Positions 6,221-12,299 of a stretch of DNA of 12,299 nucleotides are shown one piece after another (within the stretch, counting starts at the first letter, position 1; the number at the start of each line of letters is the position of its first letter). Source of the DNA: DASPXK01 sp035637315 (GTDB lineage Bacteria; Chloroflexota; UBA6077; JACCZL01); the NCBI GenBank assembly GCA_035637315.1, contig DASPXK010000289.1, forward strand, positions 1-12,299. The letters run 5' to 3'. A program made the position numbers and the translations under genes. The notes below the pieces were generated by a model. The model saw nothing but the letters and a program-made list of their open reading frames with translations, had not been told where the DNA came from and searched no databases.

Positions 6221-6598
6221 CTACCAGTCTCCGCGGCCGCGGGGCGCTTCGCCACCACGCGCTTCGGTGCAGGCCGGGCAGGGACACTGGGCGCGCAGCA
6301 TTCGGAAGCTGTAGATGCCGGTATCGTGGCCGTCGCCCCAGACGGGCGTCACCGCGTAGCGGCCGGTCAGGTTGATGTCCACCATGTCGGTCTGGCCAGG
6401 CTGAAACATCCGCAGCGAGTCGAGCATGCCGGGGTAGCCAGCCTCACCGCTGCAGGTCGCGCACGGGCAGCGCCAGCGCAGGTACTCCCAATCGAAGCTT
6501 GACTCGTGGCCGTCGAACCATCGGACCAGCAGCCGTCGGTTGTCCCGGTCCAGCTCGATGTGGACCGGCGTGGCCGGCGGTGGTGCGGAGCCTGCCAT
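6221..6598 (-). CDS. DUF971 / GBBH-like N-terminal domain protein
   Basis: The 125-residue protein matches the small DUF971 family (gamma-butyrobetaine hydroxylase-like N-terminal domain): VRWFDGHESSFDWEYLRWRCPCATC, then a GRYAVTPVWGDGHDTGIYSF block and LR near the end. In human BBOX1 this domain binds zinc through three Cys and one His; the matching residues are C44, C46, C49 and H91. A second CPCxxC (C105, C107, C110) lies near the C-terminus. The family is often a stand-alone protein linked in other genomes to iron-sulphur cluster work, but its role here is unknown. The frame extends to an ATG at 6649, adding 17 residues outside the domain. I prefer 6598 because TACAAT lies six bases before that ATG, suggesting a leaderless message. 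Confidence 0.85.
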   Translation of the reverse strand: MAGSAPPPATPVHIELDRDNRRLLVRWFDGHESSFDWEYLRWRCPCATCSGEAGYPGMLDSLRMFQPGQTDMVDINLTGRYAVTPVWGDGHDTGIYSFRMLRAQCPCPACTEARGGEAPRGRGDW

Positions 6599-6604
6599 GC
6601 ACTG

Positions 6605-6610
6605 ATTGTA
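6605..6610 (-). promoter_or_regulatory. -10 element placed for a leaderless DUF971 transcript
   Basis: The minus strand reads TACAAT, then six bases, then the ATG at 6598. Transcription would start at or next to the A of the ATG. No Shine-Dalgarno sequence precedes this ATG, and the -35 region is poor. Confidence 0.45.
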
Positions 6611-6683
6611 CGCCCAGCCCAGCCCTATCATTCCCAGCACGATTTCCATCTTCTGGGGGCGCGCCGAAGGCCCATGACCCGGC

Positions 6684-6706
6684 GGCAGGGAGGGGGGCGG
6701 GTGAGG
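6684..6706 (-). repeat. Partial copy of the GC-rich hairpin repeat
   Basis: GGCAGGGAGGGGGGCGGG followed by TGAGG matches the block at 6757-6780 apart from a few changes, but lacks the CCCCTCTCCC arm and so cannot form the hairpin. It looks like a degraded copy of the same dispersed element. Confidence 0.45.
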
Positions 6707-6743
6707 CCGGTCCCGCCGCAGGGCGAGCTGCAGCGGGCAAGCT

Positions 6744-6780
6744 CCCCTCTCCCGCGGCAGGGAGAGGGGCGGGGGTAAGG
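6744..6780 (-). repeat. Second full copy of the CCCCTCTCCC/GGGAGAGGGG hairpin repeat
   Basis: CCCCTCTCCC (6744-6753) and GGGAGAGGGG (6760-6769) form a perfect 10-base stem with loop GCGGCA, followed by CGGGGGTAAGGG. Read on the minus strand the order is CCCTTACCCC, CCCCTCTCCC, GGGAGAGGGG, the same layout as the copy at 6150-6212. The two copies flank the DUF971 gene in opposite orientation. Confidence 0.6.
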
Positions 6781-6800
6781 GCGCGTGTCCCTGGAGCGTC

Positions 6801-6809
6801 TGCTACAGT
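6801..6809 (+). promoter_or_regulatory. Candidate extended -10 promoter for the YyaL gene
   Basis: TGCTACAGT contains the TGn extension and a TACAGT hexamer, 43 bases before the GTG start. No recognisable -35 hexamer is present, which extended -10 promoters tolerate. Confidence 0.4.
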
Positions 6810-6816
6810 TCAGGGA

Positions 6817-6838
6817 GGGGACCGGCATCCGAGTCCCC
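6817..6838 (+). other. Leader hairpin directly before the YyaL ribosome site
   Basis: GGGGACCGG and CCGAGTCCCC pair over nine base pairs with one bulged A and a CAT loop. The hairpin ends four bases before the GGTGA ribosome site, so it could influence initiation. I do not recognise it as a known riboswitch. Confidence 0.45.
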
Positions 6839-6852
6839 GGAAGGTGAGCAGC

Positions 6853-8892
6853 GTGTCCAATCGGCTGGCGAACGAGACGAGCCCATATCTTCTCCAGCAC
6901 GCCAACAACCCGGTCGACTGGTACCCATGGGGGGAGGTAGCGTTGGCCAAAGCCCGCGCCGAGGACAAGCCGATACTGCTCTCGATCGGCTACTCTGCCT
7001 GCCACTGGTGCCACGTTATGGAGCACGAGTCTTTCGAAGACGAACAGATCGCCGGCCTGATGAACCAGCTGTTCGTGAACATCAAAGTGGACCGCGAGGA
7101 GCGGCCCGATCTGGACTCGATCTACATGTCGGCTGTGCAGGCGCTGACCGGGCGCGGCGGCTGGCCGATGACGATGTTCCTGACGCCGGACGGCGCACCC
7201 TTCTACGGCGGGACCTACTTCCCGCCACAGGACCGCGGCCACATGCCGGGCTTCCCGCGCGTGCTGCGGAGCGTGGCCGAGGCTTACCGCACTCGTCGCG
7301 CGGAGGTCGGCAAGAGCGCGGAACAGCTGACTGCCATGCTGGGGCGCCAGGTGGCCCCACAGGCCAGCCAGTACCTCGCCCCGGAGCTGCTCGACCAGGC
7401 GCTGCGTGCCCTCCTGCCCCAGTTCGACATGCAGGAGGGGGGGCTGGGCGGTGCGCCCAAGTTCCCACAGCCGATGGCCCTCGAGTTTCTGTTGCGGAGC
7501 TATCGACGGACGGGCTCGCCGGAAGCGCTTGCGGCAGCCCAGCTCACGCTCGACAAGATGGCATGCGGGGGGATCTACGACCAGCTAGGCGGGGGCTTTC
7601 ACCGCTATTCGGTAGACGCCGTCTGGCTGGTCCCCCACTTCGAGAAGATGCTGTACGACAACGCGCAGCTTGCACGCGTCTACCTGCAGGCCTACCAGGT
7701 CACCGGGGAGCCGCTCTTCCGCCGCGTGGTGGAAGAGACGCTCGAATACGTCAGGTGCGAGATGACCGATCCAGGCGGCGGCTTCTACTCCACTCAGGAC
7801 GCCGACAGCGAGGGTGAGGAAGGCAAGTTCTTCGTCTGGACCCCACAGGAGATCGAGGCCGTTCTGGGCGGCGAGGACGCGCGACTGTTGTGCGCCTATT
7901 TCGACGTCACCGAACAGGGCAACTTCGAGCATCACACTATCCTGCGCGTCGCGGCTAGCGTGGAAGCTGTAGCCCTCACCCTGGGCGTTGATCCTGCGGG
8001 CGCGCAGGCTGTGATCGAGCGCGGGCGGCGGGGGCTCTTTGAGGCCCGCGAGCGGCGGGTCAAGCCGGGCCGGGACGAGAAAGTGCTGACCGCCTGGAAC
8101 GGCCTGATGCTGCGCACCTTCGCCGAGGCCGCCGCGGCGCTGGACCGCGACGACTATCGTGAACAGGCCAACCGGAACGCGGAGTTCGTGTTGGCCAACC
8201 TTCGTCGCGACGGCCGGCTGCTCAGGACCTGGAAGGACGGCCAGGCCAAGCTGAACGGCTATCTCGAGGACTACGCCTGCTTGGCAGATGGCCTGCTCTC
8301 ACTCTACGAGGCGACGTTTGATCCGCGCTGGCTGGCCGAGGCTCGCAGTATCGCCGACGTCATGATCGAGCAGTTCGCGGACGACTCGGCAGGCGGCTTC
8401 TACGACACTGGCAAGGACCACGAAAGGCTCGTCAGCCGGCCAAAGGACCTGTTTGACAACGCGACCCCGTCTGGTAACTCGGTCGCCGCCGAAGCGCTGC
8501 TGCGGTTGGGGCTGCTGAGCGGCCAGGGTCTCTACCGCGAGGCGGCGGAGCGGGTCCTGCGCCTGCTCGGCGTGATCGCGGCCCAACACCCGGCCGCCTT
8601 CGGCCGCCTACTGTGCGCCCTGGACTTCTACCTGGGCAGTCCCAAGGAGATCGCGATCGTTGGCCAGCCAGACGCGGCTGACACCGCGTCGCTCACACGC
8701 ACCGTTTTCAGTCGATACGCGCCCAACAAGGTCGTGGCCGGGTGCGCGCCGAACGCCGCGCCGCCCGATATCCCGCTGCTCGCGGACCGCCCGGCTCGCA
8801 ACGGCAAAGCGACCGCGTACGTCTGCCAGAACTACGTCTGCCAGGCCCCTGCGACTACGCCGGAAGAGTTGGCGAGACAACTCGAGGGTTGA
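6853..8892 (+). CDS. YyaL/DUF255 family thioredoxin-like protein (SPATA20-like)
   Basis: The product of 679 residues is close to the family's usual length. An N-terminal thioredoxin-like domain (about 1-165) begins with the family's NRLANETSPYLLQHANNPVDW and carries a CHWC motif (C50-C53) in SACHWCHVM. A six-hairpin (alpha/alpha)6-barrel region resembling N-acylglucosamine 2-epimerases follows, with GGLGGAPKFPQP (196-207), GGIYDQLGGGFHRYSVD (239-255), WLVPHFEKMLYDNAQL (258-273) and DADSEGEEGKFFVW. The biochemical role of the family is not settled; a redox-linked sugar or protein-handling role has been suggested. The GTG at 6853 has GGTGA five bases upstream. A GTG at 6844 is in frame but has its purines directly adjacent. 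The open frame further upstream covers the hairpin repeat and is not coding. Its cytoplasmic location is inferred from the absence of a signal peptide. Confidence 0.93.
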   Translation: MSNRLANETSPYLLQHANNPVDWYPWGEVALAKARAEDKPILLSIGYSACHWCHVMEHESFEDEQIAGLMNQLFVNIKVDREERPDLDSIYMSAVQALTGRGGWPMTMFLTPDGAPFYGGTYFPPQDRGHMPGFPRVLRSVAEAYRTRRAEVGKSAEQLTAMLGRQVAPQASQYLAPELLDQALRALLPQFDMQEGGLGGAPKFPQPMALEFLLRSYRRTGSPEALAAAQLTLDKMACGGIYDQLGGGFHRYSVDAVWLVPHFEKMLYDNAQLARVYLQAYQVTGEPLFRRVVEETLEYVRCEMTDPGGGFYSTQDADSEGEEGKFFVWTPQEIEAVLGGEDARLLCAYFDVTEQGNFEHHTILRVAASVEAVALTLGVDPAGAQAVIERGRRGLFEARERRVKPGRDEKVLTAWNGLMLRTFAEAAAALDRDDYREQANRNAEFVLANLRRDGRLLRTWKDGQAKLNGYLEDYACLADGLLSLYEATFDPRWLAEARSIADVMIEQFADDSAGGFYDTGKDHERLVSRPKDLFDNATPSGNSVAAEALLRLGLLSGQGLYREAAERVLRLLGVIAAQHPAAFGRLLCALDFYLGSPKEIAIVGQPDAADTASLTRTVFSRYAPNKVVAGCAPNAAPPDIPLLADRPARNGKATAYVCQNYVCQAPATTPEELARQLEG

Positions 8893-8925
8893 GGAATGAG
8901 GCATGAGAAATGAGCAATGAGGCAT
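8891..8925. repeat. Tandem heptamer array, five units of GAGnnAT type
   Basis: Five 7-base units all start with GAG and end in AT: one GAGGAAT, two GAGGCAT, one GAGAAAT and one GAGCAAT. The array begins inside the TGA stop of the YyaL gene and lies about 100 bases before the amidohydrolase start. It is the same repeat type as at 2754-2795 but more diverged. Confidence 0.8.
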
Positions 8926-8994
8926 GCTGCGCGCCTCACAGAGGGAGCTACACGATCAGGATTGGTGCTCCGGTGGACCGTTCCGATGCCGTAG

Positions 8995-9000
8995 TCTAAT
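8995..9000 (+). promoter_or_regulatory. Possible -10 for the amidohydrolase gene
   Basis: TCTAAT matches five of six -10 bases, 26 bases before the ATG, but no -35 lies at the right distance. The gene could also be transcribed from the YyaL promoter. Confidence 0.25.
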
Positions 9001-9026
9001 ACTGCGAGCCGAAGGGAGGTCGGACC

Positions 9027-10130
9027 ATGGTGGACCATAGACCCGTCGTCGATTCGGATGGGCACGTCATCGAGGCGGACCTCGAGATCTTCGAGTACCT
9101 CCCGCCTCCCTACCGCGGCCAGCAGCAGCTGCTGGCGTACCCGTTCTTCCCGACCCTCGATGGCTGGCATCGCTCGGCCCGCCGGGTGACCGACGCCAGC
9201 GGCATCTACACCGAGCGGCCGACGGCCGAGGACTGGCTCGCCTACCTCGATGACGCGAACATCGCTGCCACGGTTCTGTTCCCCACCGCCGGGCTGGCCT
9301 TTGGCCTGGTCTGCGACCCTCTCTGGGCGGCTGGCCTGTCCCGCGGGTACAACGACTGGCTCCACGACCGCTTTCTGAAAGTTGACCGTCGACGACTCAA
9401 GGGCATGGCCCTCATCCCGGTCCAGGACCCGCCCGAGGCGGCCGGAGAGCTGCGCCGAGCCGTAGGTGACCTCGGCATGGTCGGCGGGGTCCTACCGGCA
9501 GTCGGTCCGCTGCGGGCCTACGGCGCCCGCGAGTTCTGGCCGATCTTCGCGGCGGCCCAGGAGTGCAACGCTCTGCTCGCGGTCCACGGGGCGCCGTCCT
9601 ACAATCTCGGCCTCGAGCGCTTCCAGAAGCTGATCGAGGTGCGGACGTTGACCCATCCGATCAGCCAGATGATCCAGCTCACGAGCATGATGTTCGAGGG
9701 GGTCTTCGACGCCTTCCCCCGTCTCAAGGTAGCCTACTGCGAGGCCGGCGCCGGCTGGGTGCCGTATCTGGCCGAGCGGCTCGACATGGAGTATGGCAGC
9801 CGCAGTGCCCAGGCCCCCGAGCTGAAACAGCGTCCCAGCGAGCACCTCAAAAGCGGCCGCGTCTTCGTCCACTGCGAGCTGGAGGAGATCGGCCTGGCGA
9901 ACGCGCTCCAGTGGCTGCCGGAGGAGGCCTTCTTCTGCGCCTCGGATTACCCCCATGAGCTGAAACAAGAGTTCCCGGAGAAAGTCGAAGCTTTCCTGGA
10001 GCGCGACGATCTTACCGAGCCCGTGAAGCGCAAGATCCTCTGGGAGAACCCGATCCGCATGTATGGCCTGGACGAGGGCCAGCTCAGGTCCGCTGTCGAG
10101 GGAGCTCGCGTTTCGGCCGGCACAACCTGA
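9027..10130 (+). CDS. Amidohydrolase-family (Amidohydro_2) metal-dependent hydrolase
   Basis: The 367-residue TIM-barrel protein fits the Amidohydro_2 family, which includes ACMSD and gamma-resorcylate decarboxylase. It opens with VVDSDGHVIE (D9, D11, H13), the form in which DxDxH replaces the usual HxH. Other likely metal or catalytic residues are H187 in AVHGAP, H210 in LTHP, E239 in YCEAGAGWVP and D307 in FFCASDYPHE. This subgroup often includes hydrolases or decarboxylases of aromatic or cyclic compounds; the substrate here cannot be told from sequence. GGGAGG (9014-9019) lies seven bases before the ATG, a strong ribosome site. It follows the YyaL gene by 134 bases on the same strand and converges on the epimerase gene with only 38 bases between stops and no visible terminator. 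Confidence 0.9.
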   Translation: MVDHRPVVDSDGHVIEADLEIFEYLPPPYRGQQQLLAYPFFPTLDGWHRSARRVTDASGIYTERPTAEDWLAYLDDANIAATVLFPTAGLAFGLVCDPLWAAGLSRGYNDWLHDRFLKVDRRRLKGMALIPVQDPPEAAGELRRAVGDLGMVGGVLPAVGPLRAYGAREFWPIFAAAQECNALLAVHGAPSYNLGLERFQKLIEVRTLTHPISQMIQLTSMMFEGVFDAFPRLKVAYCEAGAGWVPYLAERLDMEYGSRSAQAPELKQRPSEHLKSGRVFVHCELEEIGLANALQWLPEEAFFCASDYPHELKQEFPEKVEAFLERDDLTEPVKRKILWENPIRMYGLDEGQLRSAVEGARVSAGTT

Positions 10131-10168
10131 GCCGCAGCATGCCCCCCCGTTCGGAAGCTGGTCGTACG

Positions 10169-11119
10169 CTACGCCTCATCGCCTGTGAAGGCCACCTGGC
10201 GCAGGAAGGCGGCCGACTTGCGGATGCTTTCCTCGGCCCCGACGCCTTCGTCCTCGTACTCGATGCTCAGGATGTCGTCGTACCCGATCTGGCGCAGCGT
10301 GTAATAGAACTGCTTCCAGAATAGCTCGCCGTGCCCGTAGCCCATGGTCGCGAACGTCCATGCGACGTCGCCCTCCGGCCCGGGCCACTGGGCATTCAGG
10401 ACTCCGTTGACCGAAGTCGCCCGCCGGTCGATGCGGGTGTCCTTGGCGTGGGTATGGTAGACGGCCCGGCCTAAAGCGCGGGCCGCGGCGATCGGATCGA
10501 TGCCCTGCCAGAAGAAATGGCTTGGGTCCAGGTTCGCGCCGACGATCTCGCCGACGCCGGCCCGCAGGCGGTCGAGGGTGGCCGGGTTGAAGACGGCCAT
10601 GCCCGGGTGCAGCTCGAGGCAGATGCGCGTCACACCGTGCTGGCGTGCCCACGCCGCCATCTCACGCCAATAGGGGAGCACCCGCTCCCCCCACTGCCAG
10701 CGGAGCAGGTCGATCATCTCGGGCGGCCAGCGGACGGTGACCCAGTGCGAGTAGCCGCTGCCGTCGGGCGTGCCCGGGCAGCCCGACATAGCCACGATCC
10801 GATCCAGCCCTAGCTCTCCGGCGAGGGCCATCGTCCGCTTCACCACGTCGCGCGCACTCGCCGCCTTCGCTTCGTCGGGATGGAGCGGATTGCCGCTGCA
10901 ATTCAGCGCGCTGAGCGTCAGGTCGCGCGATTCGAGCGCGTCGAGGAAACGTCGCCGCTCGCCCGCGCTGGAAAGCATGGCTTCCAGGTCGCAGTGGCGA
11001 GCGGGCGAGAAGTTGCCCGTACCGATCTCCACGGCTTGCAGACCGAGGCTGGCGGCAAGGTCGAGCGCATCATGAAACGGCAGATGCGCCAGGCCGTCGG
11101 TAAACAGGCCGATCTTCAT
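10169..11119 (-). CDS. Sugar phosphate isomerase/epimerase (xylose isomerase-like TIM barrel)
   Basis: The 316-residue protein belongs to the AP endonuclease 2/xylose isomerase-like family. Expected divalent-metal ligands are visible: E169 in CLELHP, D198 and H201 in NLDPSH, H224 in HTHAKD and E287 in SIEYED. The GxxxxHW and AKD segments are typical of sugar isomerases and epimerases such as IolE/IolH relatives. The exact sugar is unknown. The ATG at 11119 overlaps the TGA of the oxidoreductase gene as ATGA, which points to translational coupling and a shared pathway. The frame is open to 11227, but that extension lies inside the upstream gene and is Arg-rich, so I rejected it. Confidence 0.92.
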   Translation of the reverse strand: MKIGLFTDGLAHLPFHDALDLAASLGLQAVEIGTGNFSPARHCDLEAMLSSAGERRRFLDALESRDLTLSALNCSGNPLHPDEAKAASARDVVKRTMALAGELGLDRIVAMSGCPGTPDGSGYSHWVTVRWPPEMIDLLRWQWGERVLPYWREMAAWARQHGVTRICLELHPGMAVFNPATLDRLRAGVGEIVGANLDPSHFFWQGIDPIAAARALGRAVYHTHAKDTRIDRRATSVNGVLNAQWPGPEGDVAWTFATMGYGHGELFWKQFYYTLRQIGYDDILSIEYEDEGVGAEESIRKSAAFLRQVAFTGDEA

Positions 11120-12207
11120 GGCGCCTCGGCCGCGCCGGGCCAGGCCAGGGCAATCTGGCGCAGCAGCTTCACGTCGCGTTTGCCGTCCTCGCCGTCCGTC
11201 CGTGGAGACAGGCCGCGGGTGACACACTCGTGAAAGTGGATGAGCTCCTGCTTGAACGCCTCCTCGTAGCTGGCTAGCTCAGTCTTCTCCCAGGCCACGT
11301 CGCCGTCCATGCCCTCGCTCACCACCAGAGTCGGGGTGCTTTTCAAGAACGGTGACGGGAACTCGAGGTGAAGCCGATGGCGGTTGCCGTAGAAGCTGAG
11401 CGTCTCCCGGTAGTGGCGCAGGTCGCGAAGATATGTCCAGGAGTAGTAGCAGCGGACATCGGGCTCATAGCGGAGCAGCGTCGCTATCGACCAACCGCCG
11501 TCCCACAGGTCGGCGTACAACACCTCGGCCGGCTGGCCGATCAGTCCTCGCAGGGCGTTGACGTCGTGGCACATGCTTCCGAGGATGAAGTTCGGCCAGG
11601 CGTGATCGAGCCAGGGGCGGTGGCGACCGAGCGCCTCGGCCGTCAGACGGTCAGTCTCGGCCCGCAGTTGGGCGAGTCGCTCCGCGGGCACGTCGTCGAC
11701 TCGCACGATCGGATGGTGGCCCAGGTGCATCTGGATCGGGGGATGGAGGGTGTTGATCTGGACGTACACGAGATCGTCGCGAAGCCTGGCGATGCGTTCT
11801 TGCGCGCGCAGATAGCCAGGGTCGTAGCGCTTCATGTAGCCGACCATCAGCCTCACGCCGGCGGCCTGGGTGGCCGCCAGGATCTCGTCCGCCTGGCGCT
11901 CGGTGTAGCAGAGCGGCTTCTCCACGAAGACGTGTTTGCCGCTGCTGGCGGCGGCGATAGCCTGGGGCGCATGCGAGTCGTTGGTCAGCACCATCACCGC
12001 GTCGACGTCGGGTGAGGCGCACAGCTCGCGATAGTCGGTGAAGCACGCCCTGACGCCATACTGTTGGGCAATGGCGGCCATCGTTCCGGCCGACAGGTCG
12101 CACAGGGCGGCGATCTCGAAACGGTCGGACAGCTCACGCAGATAGGGCAGGTGCATGACCTGTCCGACGACCCCGAGCCCGATCACGCCGACCCGAACGC
12201 GGTCCAT
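11116..12207 (-). CDS. Gfo/Idh/MocA family NAD(P)-dependent oxidoreductase
   Basis: The 363-residue protein has an N-terminal Rossmann fold with GVIGLGVVGQ (GxGxxG at 10-15), an acidic residue after the second strand (CDLS, D37) that suggests NAD(H) use, and the family's EKP motif (96-98, VEKPLCYT). The catalytic region contains GYMKRYDP (K126) and GSMCHDVNALRG (H214, D215), followed by the C-terminal substrate-binding domain. Such enzymes oxidise or reduce hydroxyl or keto groups on sugars and inositols. Together with the coupled epimerase it probably works in sugar or polyol breakdown or modification. An open frame ends three bases before its ATG, so it probably sits inside an operon entering from the right edge. 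No separate promoter is visible. Confidence 0.93.
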   Translation of the reverse strand: MDRVRVGVIGLGVVGQVMHLPYLRELSDRFEIAALCDLSAGTMAAIAQQYGVRACFTDYRELCASPDVDAVMVLTNDSHAPQAIAAASSGKHVFVEKPLCYTERQADEILAATQAAGVRLMVGYMKRYDPGYLRAQERIARLRDDLVYVQINTLHPPIQMHLGHHPIVRVDDVPAERLAQLRAETDRLTAEALGRHRPWLDHAWPNFILGSMCHDVNALRGLIGQPAEVLYADLWDGGWSIATLLRYEPDVRCYYSWTYLRDLRHYRETLSFYGNRHRLHLEFPSPFLKSTPTLVVSEGMDGDVAWEKTELASYEEAFKQELIHFHECVTRGLSPRTDGEDGKRDVKLLRQIALAWPGAAEAP

Positions 12208-12210
12208 CGC

Positions 12211-12299
12211 CTAGTCCGGCCGGACGGGCTGCGTGGCCGCGGACTCGATCAGGGTTGTGGGCGTGCGTCTTGGCAGGTCGTCCTCAGCTATCAGGTGAG
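12211..12299 (-). CDS. 3' end of an upstream gene (partial, unidentified)
   Basis: From the right edge one minus-strand frame stays open for 28 codons and ends at TAG (12213-12211), three bases before the oxidoreductase ATG. The peptide ends LIESAATQPVRPD. The spacing is what an operon partner would show, but the fragment is too short to identify and chance openness in GC-rich DNA is possible. Confidence 0.45.
   Translation of the reverse strand, partial: HLIAEDDLPRRTPTTLIESAATQPVRPD

Noticed and set aside
6499..6852. Upstream extension of the YyaL frame
   Set aside because: It runs through the hairpin repeats and over the DUF971 start, with low-complexity Pro/Ala/Gly translation. The family begins at NRLANETSPYLL, next to a good ribosome site.
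11120..11227. Extension of the epimerase frame to 11227
   Set aside because: It overlaps the end of the oxidoreductase gene, is Arg-rich, and the domain starts at MKIGLFTDGL beside the ATGA overlap.
11368..12015. Plus-strand open frame of 215 codons
   Set aside because: It is antisense to the Gfo/Idh/MocA gene, which has clear Rossmann and EKP motifs; the plus frame shows no domain.

Overview
The window is GC-rich with dense, mostly intact genes. The mix of genes suggests a Chloroflexota-like or other GC-rich terrestrial bacterium: a PP2C phosphatase with a membrane anchor and an external SH3-like domain, an SH3-3D wall enzyme under a c-di-AMP riboswitch, a YyaL-type thioredoxin protein, an amidohydrolase of the DxDxH type, and a Gfo/Idh/MocA plus TIM-barrel epimerase pair. 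There is no rRNA or other marker, so the phylum is an inference.

Region 1 (1-2668, minus strand) is a signalling block. A PP2C-type Ser/Thr phosphatase (965-2668) carries one membrane segment, a Pro/Ala/Thr linker and an external SH3-like domain. Downstream lies a paralogue of only its anchor, linker and SH3-like part (130-864). That paralogue starts with residues that look like the beginning of a PknB-type kinase but has no kinase domain, and its linker is read out of frame between two compensating indels. A cut-off gene with a hydrophobic N-terminus follows at the left edge.

Region 2 (2669-4326) holds an array of 7-base repeats, a very strong hairpin and a secreted SH3-3D cell-wall enzyme (2920-3630). 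Upstream of that gene I read a clear ydaO/yuaA-type cyclic di-AMP riboswitch (about 3824-3967, minus strand). It is preceded by a TTGACA-17-TAGACT promoter and followed by a candidate terminator. The SH3-bearing phosphatase, its SH3-only paralogue and the riboswitch-controlled SH3-3D enzyme look like a cell-envelope sensing and remodelling neighbourhood.

Region 3 (4327-6598) has an FtsH-family AAA+ metalloprotease with an unusually short external loop, convergent to a small DUF971 protein that probably has a leaderless start. Hairpin repeats with the stem CCCCTCTCCC/GGGAGAGGGG flank the DUF971 gene.

Region 4 (6599-12299) is metabolic. A YyaL/DUF255 protein and an amidohydrolase lie on the plus strand. 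Converging on them from the right are a sugar phosphate isomerase/epimerase and a Gfo/Idh/MocA oxidoreductase, overlapping by ATGA, with the tail of another gene just upstream at the right edge. No CRISPR, tRNA, rRNA, transposase or phage gene was recognised.
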